From Chitinophagaceae bacterium (GTDB lineage Bacteria; Bacteroidota; Bacteroidia; Chitinophagales; Chitinophagaceae): a DNA stretch of 47,187 nt. Position numbers and translations under genes: made by a program. Of the stretch, positions 40,124 through 47,187 are shown one piece after another. The DNA is taken from assembly GCA_016720825.1 (NCBI GenBank), contig JADKJV010000022.1, positions 1 through 47,187 on the forward strand, read 5' to 3'. Each line of letters begins with the position of its first letter. Positions within the stretch are counted from its first letter, which is position 1. The notes below the pieces were generated by a model. The model saw only the letters and a program-made list of their open reading frames with translations. It ran no database searches and was not told the origin of the DNA.

Positions 40124-41089
40124 ATGAAACTTTTATTTATACTGACATCTTGTGTACTGCTATTTTCGGTTTGCAACAAAGATCAGATGCCAAACGACTA
40201 CCTGGCAGGTGATGAATACGTCAGGGGAAGACTCTTCCTGCTGGATACATTCACCCAGCAAGCCGTTGGACAACCTCTCGCCAAAAAGAAAGTAACCATC
40301 AGCCTGGCTTCAGCCACAGATACAGTCAATTATTTCCTGAGCACTGAAACCGATGATAACGGCTATTTCGTTTTTCAAAACCTGAAAAAAGATACAAACT
40401 ATATAGTACGTTACCAGGAAACCGTTGGCGGAGTAATCTATTCTGCCAGGCGAACTGTTACGGCGCCGTTTGATACTTTGCGGATAACAGCTGAAGTGGC
40501 GCAAGGATCACAAAACGGACTTCAGCTAACTGTACTGGATCCTTCCGGTGCTGTGGTGAAAGGGGCCAAAGTCTGTGTTTTTAACAGCGCCAGCATTGCG
40601 GGTTATAATACCAACGGTTGCGATGGCAACACTTATGAACTAACGACTGACATTGCCGGACATGCATCTAAATATGCAATCCCTCAGCAGAAATATTATT
40701 TCAACGCCAAACTGGAAGTCAATGGCATCCCGCTATTTGCAAAAGATTCAGTTGTGGTTGGAAGTTCTATAAAATTCCACACGATCCAGCTGAAGAACCC
40801 TAATGGCATGCAATTCACCGTGATGGATTCACTCGGAACCCGTTTGCCCAATGCCAGTCTTTGTGTTTTTACCAGTCTGGCATTATTCCAGCGCGACACC
40901 TGTGAAGGGCGCAGCTTCCAGCTTACATCTTCCGCAAACGGATCTGCCATCCAGTACAATTTACCACCAAGCCGGTACTATATTTATTGTACCTACCAGA
41001 CTGGCAGCTTTATTTGGGTCGCACGCGATACTATGGATATTGGCTCACAATTAAGTCATGATACACTCTACCTGCGGAAAAAATACTAA
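40124..41089 (+). CDS. Lipoprotein with duplicated ~95-residue module
   Basis: A 321-residue protein from ATG 40124 (MKLLFILTSCVLLFSVC, probable lipid-attached Cys at 17). Residues ~35-125 resemble a carboxypeptidase-regulatory-like beta sandwich (TDDNGYFVFQNLKKDTNYIVRY). Two further modules, at about 130-225 and 226-321, are clearly related to each other: NGLQLTVLDPSG.VVKGAKVCVF against NGMQFTVMDSLG.RLPNASLCVF, each followed by a second Cys in GCDG or TCEG. The paired cysteines may form a disulfide within each module. Surface or periplasmic-facing anchor for the preceding exported protein is a reasonable guess. Its function is unknown. Confidence 0.75.
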   Translation: MKLLFILTSCVLLFSVCNKDQMPNDYLAGDEYVRGRLFLLDTFTQQAVGQPLAKKKVTISLASATDTVNYFLSTETDDNGYFVFQNLKKDTNYIVRYQETVGGVIYSARRTVTAPFDTLRITAEVAQGSQNGLQLTVLDPSGAVVKGAKVCVFNSASIAGYNTNGCDGNTYELTTDIAGHASKYAIPQQKYYFNAKLEVNGIPLFAKDSVVVGSSIKFHTIQLKNPNGMQFTVMDSLGTRLPNASLCVFTSLALFQRDTCEGRSFQLTSSANGSAIQYNLPPSRYYIYCTYQTGSFIWVARDTMDIGSQLSHDTLYLRKKY

Positions 41090-41124
41090 CCTTTTTTTAA
41101 GTTATAAAACGCTCTGAATACCCC

Positions 41125-41153
41125 TTGCCGGTTGTACAAAATACAACCGGCAA
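41125..41153 (+). terminator. Intrinsic terminator after the lipoprotein gene
   Basis: A perfect 12-base-pair stem (41125-41136 and 41142-41153; TTGCCGGTTGTA and its complement) with loop CAAAA and a following TTTTAT. It ends the transcription unit that includes 37460-41089. Confidence 0.88.
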
Positions 41154-41185
41154 TTTTATATCATGCCTCCCTGGCAAGGTCAAGT

Positions 41186-41234
41186 ATTATTCATTCTCAA
41201 TTCTCAATTTTCAATTTTCAATTCCTAATTTTAC
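41186..41234. repeat. Heptamer array R6
   Basis: Seven 7-base units in phase: ATTATTC, ATTCTCA (twice), ATTTTCA (twice), ATTCCTA, ATTTTAC. It ends two bases before the likely ATG of the nuclease gene (41237), so the last units hold its promoter region; TAATTTTA (41226-41233) resembles a -7 element. Confidence 0.85.
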
Positions 41235-41236
41235 CC

Positions 41237-42586
41237 ATGCTCCCTCCCCGCCACATCCTCTCCAAATCAACCTACATGTACGGCATCCAGTGCCACAAAC
41301 GTCTCTGGCTGTACAAGAATAATCCCGAACTGGCCGAAGAGATTACGGAATCACAAGCGGCCATTTTCCAGGTTGGTACAGATGTCGGAAAACTCGCACA
41401 GGGGTTATTCCCGTATGGGGTGGATGCCAGTCCGGCTGAATTATACCTTTACCAGCAATCCGTTGCCGATACAGAAAAATATATCCGCAATGGAGCCAAC
41501 GTAATTTATGAAGCGGCTTTCCAGTTTGAAGGGGTCATGGCAGCACTCGATATTTTAGTAAAACAAAACGGCAAGTGGTACGGCTTTGAAGTAAAAGGCA
41601 GTACTAAAGTAAAACCACAATTTATACAGGACGCGGCACTGCAGTATTATGTCATTACCGGTTCCGGGCTGCCGCTGGAAGATATCAGCATTGTGTATTT
41701 GAATAACGATTATGTACGACAAGGTGAACTCGATATCCAGCAACTGTTCCGGCAGCAGTCGGTGCTGGCTGAAGTTGAAATCTTACAGCCTGTAGTTGCG
41801 GAAGAAATTGAGGAACTCAAAGAAATGCTGAAACTGAAAACGCCTCCGGGTATTGCTCCGGGTGAACAGTGCTTCAAACCTTACGATTGCCCGTTTTACT
41901 CATTCTGTACAAAAGGCATGGCTCCGGAAGAAGACGAGCCGGAACCCACCCATATTAACCACAAAGCCATCCGTGATTTTGTTAAACAGCTGGTTTATCC
42001 GGTACATCACCTGGATTTTGAAACCTGGATGACTGCTGTTCCCGAACAGGATGGGCACTGGCCTTACCGGCAAATCCCTTTCCAGTACTCTTTACACATA
42101 CAACGTAAACCAGATGCTGAACCGGAACATAAGTCATGGCTGGCTCCGGGACCGCAAGCTACCATCATGGATTTTGCTGATGCCTTATTAAAAGATATTG
42201 AAGCCTCCGGCACCATCCTGGTTTATAACCTGGCTTTCGAGAATACCATTCTCACCCGGATTGCGGAAGATTATCCCAAACTCGCAACAAAGATCAAAGC
42301 CATCCAGTCCCGGCTGGTTGATCTCATGGTGCCCTTTAAGAAAAATTACCGGCTGCCTGCCATGCAATGGTCTTATTCCATTAAATATGTTTTACCGGCT
42401 CTGGTCCCCGGACTCAGTTACGATGGCATGGATATCTCCAACGGCGCCGATGCCAGTGCTGCGTTCTACAATCTCAAAAATGAAGCTGATCCGGCAAAAG
42501 CGGAAGCGACCCGGACTGCACTGGAAAAATATTGCGGTCTTGATACCCTGGCTATGGTGAAACTGCTCGGCGAACTGTTGAAGTGA
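41237..42586 (+). CDS. DUF2779 protein: Cas4/RecB-like nuclease fused to DEDDh-type exonuclease
   Basis: A 449-residue cytoplasmic protein. ATG 41237 is preferred over 41132 because the upstream part is translated from the heptamer array. Residues ~10-225 form a PD-(D/E)XK domain: Glu92, Asp105 (MAALDIL) and GFEVKG (Glu118, Lys120), with four cysteines, Cys19 and Cys212/218/224 (CFKPYDCPFYSFC), arranged like the Cas4/AddB 4Fe-4S cluster. Residues ~255-440 are the DUF2779 part with LDFET (Asp260, Glu262), LVYNLAFEN and CGLDT (Asp436), as in DnaQ-like exonucleases. It probably processes DNA or RNA ends. No CRISPR array or Cas gene is nearby. Confidence 0.88.
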   Translation: MLPPRHILSKSTYMYGIQCHKRLWLYKNNPELAEEITESQAAIFQVGTDVGKLAQGLFPYGVDASPAELYLYQQSVADTEKYIRNGANVIYEAAFQFEGVMAALDILVKQNGKWYGFEVKGSTKVKPQFIQDAALQYYVITGSGLPLEDISIVYLNNDYVRQGELDIQQLFRQQSVLAEVEILQPVVAEEIEELKEMLKLKTPPGIAPGEQCFKPYDCPFYSFCTKGMAPEEDEPEPTHINHKAIRDFVKQLVYPVHHLDFETWMTAVPEQDGHWPYRQIPFQYSLHIQRKPDAEPEHKSWLAPGPQATIMDFADALLKDIEASGTILVYNLAFENTILTRIAEDYPKLATKIKAIQSRLVDLMVPFKKNYRLPAMQWSYSIKYVLPALVPGLSYDGMDISNGADASAAFYNLKNEADPAKAEATRTALEKYCGLDTLAMVKLLGELLK

Positions 42587-42615
42587 AATCATAATCCCCG
42601 ATAGCCCGGATTCAC

Positions 42616-42623
42616 TACCTTAG
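42616..42623 (+). promoter_or_regulatory. Candidate -7 promoter element of the lyase gene
   Basis: TACCTTAG, one base from TAnnTTTG, 18 bases before ATG 42642, the same spacing as seen for the OmpA-type and 416-residue genes. Confidence 0.4.
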
Positions 42624-42641
42624 GAAGCAGAAATATTTCCA

Positions 42642-44564
42642 ATGATTACACGCATCCTATTGGTGGTCTTTTTTATAAAGATTTCCTGTAACGCCATCGC
42701 CGGCGACCCGCGCAACTATCTTCAAAACGCAGCCAGCAAAGAAATGATTGAGTCCAGTGTTTCCATGAGTAAAGACTGGATTACATATCCTGCATACACC
42801 GACAGGGCCGGCTGGGATGCATTAACAGGCACACTTAAGTCCAAACTGGTAAAAGACGGGGAAGCCTACTTGAAATACGCCTGGAAGCCTGTTCTCGCTA
42901 CTGACTATCTCGAATACGAACGCAGTGGCAGCCGCGCCGCCATGGAAGGACCCTATGGCAATAATAACAAAGCACTCAGCGCACTGGTATTTGCAGAACT
43001 CGCAGAAGGGAAGGGGCGGTTCATGGACCAGATCATCAACGGTGTCTGGCTCAATTGCGATATGCCCACCTGGGTGCTTGCCGCACACCTGCCATACCAG
43101 AAAACACACAGGACATTACCCGATTTCAATGAACACATCATTGATCTTGGATCATCCGATATGGGCTCCTTTTTATCGTGGACCTGGTATTTTTTCCATG
43201 CAGAATTTGATAAAACAAATCCCATCATTGCTGCACGTCTCAATAAATGTATCCGCGAAAGGATACTGGAACCTTACCTGCAACGCAGTGATTACTGGTG
43301 GCAGGCTTTAAGCGGCGCCAAAGATGTGCTGGTGAATAACTGGAACCCCTGGTGCAATTTCAATGTGCTTACAGCTTATCTGCTTATAGAAACAGATCCC
43401 GCGAAACTGGCTGCCGGGGTTTACAAAACCATGCAGAGTACAGATATGTTCATCAATTATGTGAAGGCTGATGGTGCCTGTGAGGAAGGTCCTTCTTACT
43501 GGACACATGCTGCCGGTAAATTATACGACTACCTGATCCTGTTGCAAAGAGCCACACATGGGAAAGTGAATATTTTCGACCAGCCCATGATTAAAAAATG
43601 GGAGAATACATTGTCCGCATTATGTGGGCAACGGTTGGGTAGTGAATTTTGCAGATGCATCTGCCAAAGGCGGGGAGAAGCCGGACTCATTTACCGTTAC
43701 GGGCAGGCAGTGAACAGCAGCGACATGCTTTCATTTGCCGCTTATCTTTTAAAAAACAATACGGGTAACCTGGAACTGAATATGTCCCGTGATTTCTTCC
43801 GGACAATAGAAAACATCAGTATTTATCCTGCTGTGGAAAAAGCAACACCAGCCTTGCCTTCTCTCGCACAAAGCTGGTATCCTGAAACGCAGTTTTGTTA
43901 TATAAAGACGGCTGGCGGACTGTTCTTTGCAGCTAAAGCTGGTTTTAACAACGAAAGCCATAACCACAATGATGTGGGCACTTTCAATTTATATACGGAT
44001 GAAACTCCATTCTTTATTGATGCCGGTGTGGGGACCTACACCCGTCAAACTTTCGGGAAGGAACGTTACACCATCTGGACCATGCAAAGCAATTATCACA
44101 ACCTGCCCATGATAAACGGAATGCCGCAGTCGTATGGTGCGGAATACAAAGCCACTAATGTCAGTTTCAATGCGGCTAAAAATATTTTCAAACTGGATAT
44201 GGCCGGGGCTTATCCAAAAGAAACGGCAGTGAAAACCTGGGTCAGGACGTATACACTCAATACATCATCTCTTATTATTGACGACCAGTTTGACTTATCT
44301 GCCACACTCGCACCCAACCAGGTTAATTTCCTGGTCTGGGCAAAACCCGGTGTTGATGTGGTCGGGAAAATATCGCTGGAAAAAGACGGGAAGAAAATGA
44401 TGATGGATTATGATGCGTCTGTGTTTTCAGTAACGGTGGAACCCATTCCGCAAACAGATAAACGGCTGAGCACTGTTTGGGGTGATACCATTTACCGCGT
44501 TAGCCTGATGGCAAAGAAAACTTCAATCAAAGGCAAATATCATTTTGTGATTTCAAAAGGGTAG
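42642..44564 (+). CDS. Heparinase II/III-type polysaccharide lyase with a compensated double frameshift
   Basis: A 640-residue exported lyase with a signal peptide (MITRILLVVFFIKISCNAIAG). The N-terminal ~350 residues are an alpha/alpha toroid (WVLAAHLPYQKTHRTLP, CEEGPSYWTHAAGKLYDY), and the C-terminal half a beta-sandwich with the family motif NNESHNHNDVGTFNLY, whose His is catalytic or structural. It cleaves uronate-containing polysaccharide by beta-elimination. About 22 residues (327-349) are read in the wrong frame: a +1 near 43618-43622 and a -1 near 43684-43687. The other frame there gives YVGNGWVVNFADASAKGGEK, which is the expected family sequence. The GH88-type hydrolase that would act on its product is the next gene, on the other strand. 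Confidence 0.88.
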   Translation: MITRILLVVFFIKISCNAIAGDPRNYLQNAASKEMIESSVSMSKDWITYPAYTDRAGWDALTGTLKSKLVKDGEAYLKYAWKPVLATDYLEYERSGSRAAMEGPYGNNNKALSALVFAELAEGKGRFMDQIINGVWLNCDMPTWVLAAHLPYQKTHRTLPDFNEHIIDLGSSDMGSFLSWTWYFFHAEFDKTNPIIAARLNKCIRERILEPYLQRSDYWWQALSGAKDVLVNNWNPWCNFNVLTAYLLIETDPAKLAAGVYKTMQSTDMFINYVKADGACEEGPSYWTHAAGKLYDYLILLQRATHGKVNIFDQPMIKKWENTLSALCGQRLGSEFCRCICQRRGEAGLIYRYGQAVNSSDMLSFAAYLLKNNTGNLELNMSRDFFRTIENISIYPAVEKATPALPSLAQSWYPETQFCYIKTAGGLFFAAKAGFNNESHNHNDVGTFNLYTDETPFFIDAGVGTYTRQTFGKERYTIWTMQSNYHNLPMINGMPQSYGAEYKATNVSFNAAKNIFKLDMAGAYPKETAVKTWVRTYTLNTSSLIIDDQFDLSATLAPNQVNFLVWAKPGVDVVGKISLEKDGKKMMMDYDASVFSVTVEPIPQTDKRLSTVWGDTIYRVSLMAKKTSIKGKYHFVISKG

Positions 44565-44693
44565 ATTTTAATTATAATTAGTGGCTCAAGTTTCCTCGCT
44601 TCGCTCGAAATAGTTTTTGAATTACTTCGATTGAACATGGGAATTTGGTTTTGGGATTTATTGTCTTTTGGTCCCGATAGTTTTCGGGATTGG

Positions 44694-44728
44694 GATTTTT
44701 GATTTTTGACTTTTTACTTTTGACTTGG
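44694..44728. repeat. Heptamer array R7
   Basis: Five 7-base units in phase: GATTTTT (twice), GACTTTT, TACTTTT, GACTTGG. It lies ten bases from the stop codon of the GH88-type gene (minus strand, 44738). Just upstream is a short hairpin-like string, TCCCGA/TCGGGA, at about 44672-44689. Confidence 0.75.
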
Positions 44729-44737
44729 CTTGTCCTA

Positions 44738-45925
44738 TCAACGATACCAACTCTGGTAACGATGCAACGCTTCCAGGTAATAATAATCTGCATAAGTCAG
44801 CGATGCGTCCACTTCACTTTTATGTGGTAGTGAACCCACATTGTGTTTAATCAGGAATCCGCCGGCTTCACCATCTTTTGAAAGATATTCCGGAGATGAT
44901 AATGACAGGATAATTTGTTCTGCCACGCTGATCATTTCCTTTTTTTCTTTTTTGGAAGAATAGCGGGCCAGTTCCAAAAGGGCACAGGCCATGATCGCTC
45001 CGGCAGAAGCATCACGGTAAGTGCCGGGTATGCCGGGTGCATTATAATCCCAATACGGTATTTTATCAGCCGGTAAATTCGGATGATGCATCAGGAAGCG
45101 TGCAATTTTCGCGCCTGTTCCAGGTAAGCTTTGTTTTTTGAGAAGCGGTACATCATTGCAAAACCATATAATCCCCAGGATTGGCCACGGGCCCATGCCG
45201 AAGAGTCAGCCGCACCCTGCCAGGTTATTTTTTTGATGATCTTACCTGTATTCAGGTCATAATCTAATACATGATAACTGCTGTTATCAGGTCTGAAATG
45301 GTTTCGTATGGTGGAATTGGAATGGTCGATTGCCATTGCACGGTACCTGGGATCCCCCGCCATGGTCACTCGCCCAATACAGTAATTCCAGGTTCATCAT
45401 ATTGTCAATGATCACTGGACAATTCAGTTTATCACTTTGTTCCCAGGACTGAAATGATTGAATAACACCACGGAAACGGGTGGCCAGGGAGCCTGCGGCT
45501 GTTTTGATTACCTGTAAATATTCAACGTTGCCTGTTAAACGGTATGCGTTCCCAAAAGAACAGTACATCATGAATCCCAGATCGTGATTGCCGGTGAATT
45601 TTTTTTCTTTTTCCAGTATGGCCAGCCTTTTTTCAGCTATACGTTTGATTTCCTCATCGTGTGTAAATTCATAAATATACCAGAGTGATCCGGGAAAAAA
45701 ACCGCTGCACCACCATTGGGTATTGCTGAAACTGAGCTGACCGGGTGTGTGCCCGTAATTTCTCGGCATCAAAGTATCAGGAGTGTTTTTCTCCAGCAAT
45801 TTATATTGGCGCGCAGCCAGGGAAAAACTGCTGTCAATGATCCGGCCGATTTCCTGCTGATGCTGCTGGCTGCAGGCGGCAATGGAAAACCCGGCGAAAA
45901 ATAATGTCAAAAAGAAAATACGCAT
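44738..45925 (-). CDS. GH88/GH105-type unsaturated uronyl hydrolase, two frameshifts
   Basis: About 395 residues once joined, with a leader ending at a Cys (FAGFSIAACSQQ), so possibly a lipoprotein. It is an alpha/alpha-barrel enzyme. The Asp of PVIIDNMMNLELLYWAS and the Asp of DSSAWARGQSWGLYGF match the two catalytic positions of unsaturated glucuronyl hydrolases, and PADKIPYWDYNAPGI and RDASAGAIMACALLEL are typical. It adds water to the double bond made by a lyase, opening the terminal uronic sugar. The frame breaks near 45360-45367 (one extra C; ASDMAGDPRYRAM when corrected) and near 45109-45113 (one base short; then IARFLMHHP). It follows the GH15-like gene by eight bases. Confidence 0.88.
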
Positions 45926-45933
45926 GCTGCAAT

Positions 45934-47187
45934 TTAGTGTTTATAATAATCCATCAGGGCAATCAGGTAAGCGCCGGCGCCATAACCCACCATGGGAATG
46001 GAACCGCGATACCGCTGCAGTTCCAGGCTGATGATCTCCGGGATCTGGTTATAATTCCGGGAAGCAATGGCAGTGATCCGGTCAATTTGCTGCTTCGCGA
46101 GCTGACGGCTTCCCTGCTGGTTCTGTGCCACGGCCACCCTTAATCCTGCAAACGGCCATTCCTGGTTTTCATAACTGTCATTGCTGTTGAAACGGATATA
46201 ACCTTTCGAAAGATCATGGGCCCCGCGCAGGATCCGGTCATACTGCTTCATATGGCTTCGGAAAAAGCACGGATCCCTGAACAAACCATTTGCAAATAAT
46301 TCTATACTGGCTGCATCAAAATAATAATGATCGCCGGGCAGACTGTCCTGCACATTGCCTTTGAAAAATTCATTGTTGATCAGGTAATAGGAACTGATCG
46401 CTGATTTCATTTTATTAGCTACCGCTGAATAGGGAAGAGCCATCTTGTCGTATTTTTTCAGCAAATCTGCATACATCTCAATACCTCTGGCACAAACAGC
46501 ATTGGTGAATATAAACTGCCGGCCGGGTAAATGATGTTCCCAGGGACCGCTGTCGCGACGGATCAGTTTTTTATCATCCAGATTGGCAATGATGGCGTTT
46601 ACCAGCTGGTTCATGGTTGTTCTCCACTGCAAAAGAAAAGCAGTATCACCGGACCGTTTTACATAATCCGAAAATGCCGTGAGGAATAAACCGAAATCAT
46701 CAATTTCAATATTCGGTCCGTTGATTTCACCATAATCACTTTCTTCCCGGCCATTCCCGAAATACCGGGTAACTGAAATCTGGTAAGGAACCTGGATTCC
46801 ATAATCTTTTCCGTCTGTATGAACATAATGTATAAACTGGTTAGTTGGTGAAGCGCGAAGCATAAATGACAGTCCTTTCGCAGCTTCGGGGTACATGCCA
46901 ACTGCCGTCATGCCCTGTATAGCATAACAGGCATCCCTCACCCAGGAGATCGCCCAGTTGCCCGGCCGCAGGGAGGCGAGTATTTGTCCTTTGGCAAGCG
47001 GAAAGATTTCCTGCTCACCCACCTGGCTCATCTTCATGATGGCGATGGATTGTTCGGCGAGATTTCTTTCTGCTGTTGTAATACCAGCCGGGATATGGCA
47101 ACGTGCAAAAACAGATTTCATGTAACGCTTTTCTGCTGACAGCAGATTGTAATTGTCATTTCGAATTTTATTCAATGCACTATTGTA
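45934..47187 (-). CDS. GH15-like glycosidase, N-terminus beyond the window
   Basis: The frame is open to the window edge, so only the C-terminal ~417 residues are visible; the usual N-terminal beta super-sandwich of this family would lie outside. The (alpha/alpha)6 barrel is recognisable from GNWAISWVRDACYAIQG, GPNIEIDDFGLFLTAF (a Glu in an acidic loop where the general acid normally sits) and the C-terminal IPMVGYGAGAYLIAL. Family members are glucoamylases, but GH15-like relatives act on other alpha-linked sugars. Adjacent to GH88-type and lyase genes, so it may act on the same substrate. The gene start is not defined in this window. Confidence 0.78.
   Translation of the reverse strand, partial: YNSALNKIRNDNYNLLSAEKRYMKSVFARCHIPAGITTAERNLAEQSIAIMKMSQVGEQEIFPLAKGQILASLRPGNWAISWVRDACYAIQGMTAVGMYPEAAKGLSFMLRASPTNQFIHYVHTDGKDYGIQVPYQISVTRYFGNGREESDYGEINGPNIEIDDFGLFLTAFSDYVKRSGDTAFLLQWRTTMNQLVNAIIANLDDKKLIRRDSGPWEHHLPGRQFIFTNAVCARGIEMYADLLKKYDKMALPYSAVANKMKSAISSYYLINNEFFKGNVQDSLPGDHYYFDAASIELFANGLFRDPCFFRSHMKQYDRILRGAHDLSKGYIRFNSNDSYENQEWPFAGLRVAVAQNQQGSRQLAKQQIDRITAIASRNYNQIPEIISLELQRYRGSIPMVGYGAGAYLIALMDYYKH

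Noticed and set aside
44595..44610. REP-like palindrome in the CTCGCTTCGCTCG string
   Set aside because: It is a single imperfect copy; I found no second copy in the window, so a repeat family cannot be supported.

Overview
The window looks like chromosomal DNA from a member of the Bacteroidota, most plausibly a Chitinophagaceae-type soil or plant-associated degrader. The evidence is an ECF sigma / FecR / STN-domain SusC / SusD set, many lipoproteins and secreted glycosidases, promoter elements close to the Bacteroidota -7 consensus (TAnnTTTG), a DUF2779 nuclease, and almost no Shine-Dalgarno signals. I see no rRNA, tRNA, insertion sequence, phage or CRISPR array.

Layout. (1) 276-680: a small FAS1-domain gene on the minus strand. 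(2) 847-22349: a glycan-utilisation locus on the plus strand. It holds a GH2 enzyme, ECF sigma, FecR anti-sigma, SusC with an STN signalling domain, SusD, then after a terminator GH27, a GH127-type enzyme, GH5, GH3, a SASA-type acetyl-esterase, a ribokinase-family kinase and a 10-TM-type sugar/ureide permease, closed by a strong terminator. SusC/SusD capture and import oligosaccharide, the FecR/sigma pair probably senses it through SusC, the periplasmic enzymes trim acetyl, arabinosyl/galactosyl and beta-glycosyl groups, and the permease and kinase take a product into the cytoplasm. (3) 22454-30006: a three-gene minus-strand operon of exported proteins: a ~1247-residue protein of unknown family, a six-module fibronectin type III protein, and a predicted papain/transglutaminase-fold protein. 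(4) 30730-35370: a 416-residue exported protein, an SF1 helicase and an OmpA-type lipoprotein transcribed divergently, and a small hypothetical. (5) 35494-41089: a beta/gamma-crystallin-like exported protein, an ~885-residue exported protein with a predicted C-terminal barrel, and a lipoprotein with an internal duplication. (6) 41237-47187: a Cas4-like/DEDDh nuclease fusion, then a heparinase II/III-type lyase, a GH88-type unsaturated uronyl hydrolase and a truncated GH15-like enzyme, which together suggest degradation of a uronate-containing polysaccharide.

Two signals run across the whole window. First, at least seven intergenic low-complexity arrays all have an exact 7-base period although their units are unrelated. 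Three of the sites consist of inverted pairs, several touch gene ends, and at one divergent promoter pair the heptamer phase runs into both -7 elements. This is the most unusual structure here. Second, about sixteen single-base frameshifts plus one in-frame stop break genes throughout, almost always in short homopolymers and of both signs, including a compensating pair hidden inside an intact-looking reading frame. This pattern fits uncorrected long-read consensus error better than gene decay, so the split genes are annotated here as single genes.
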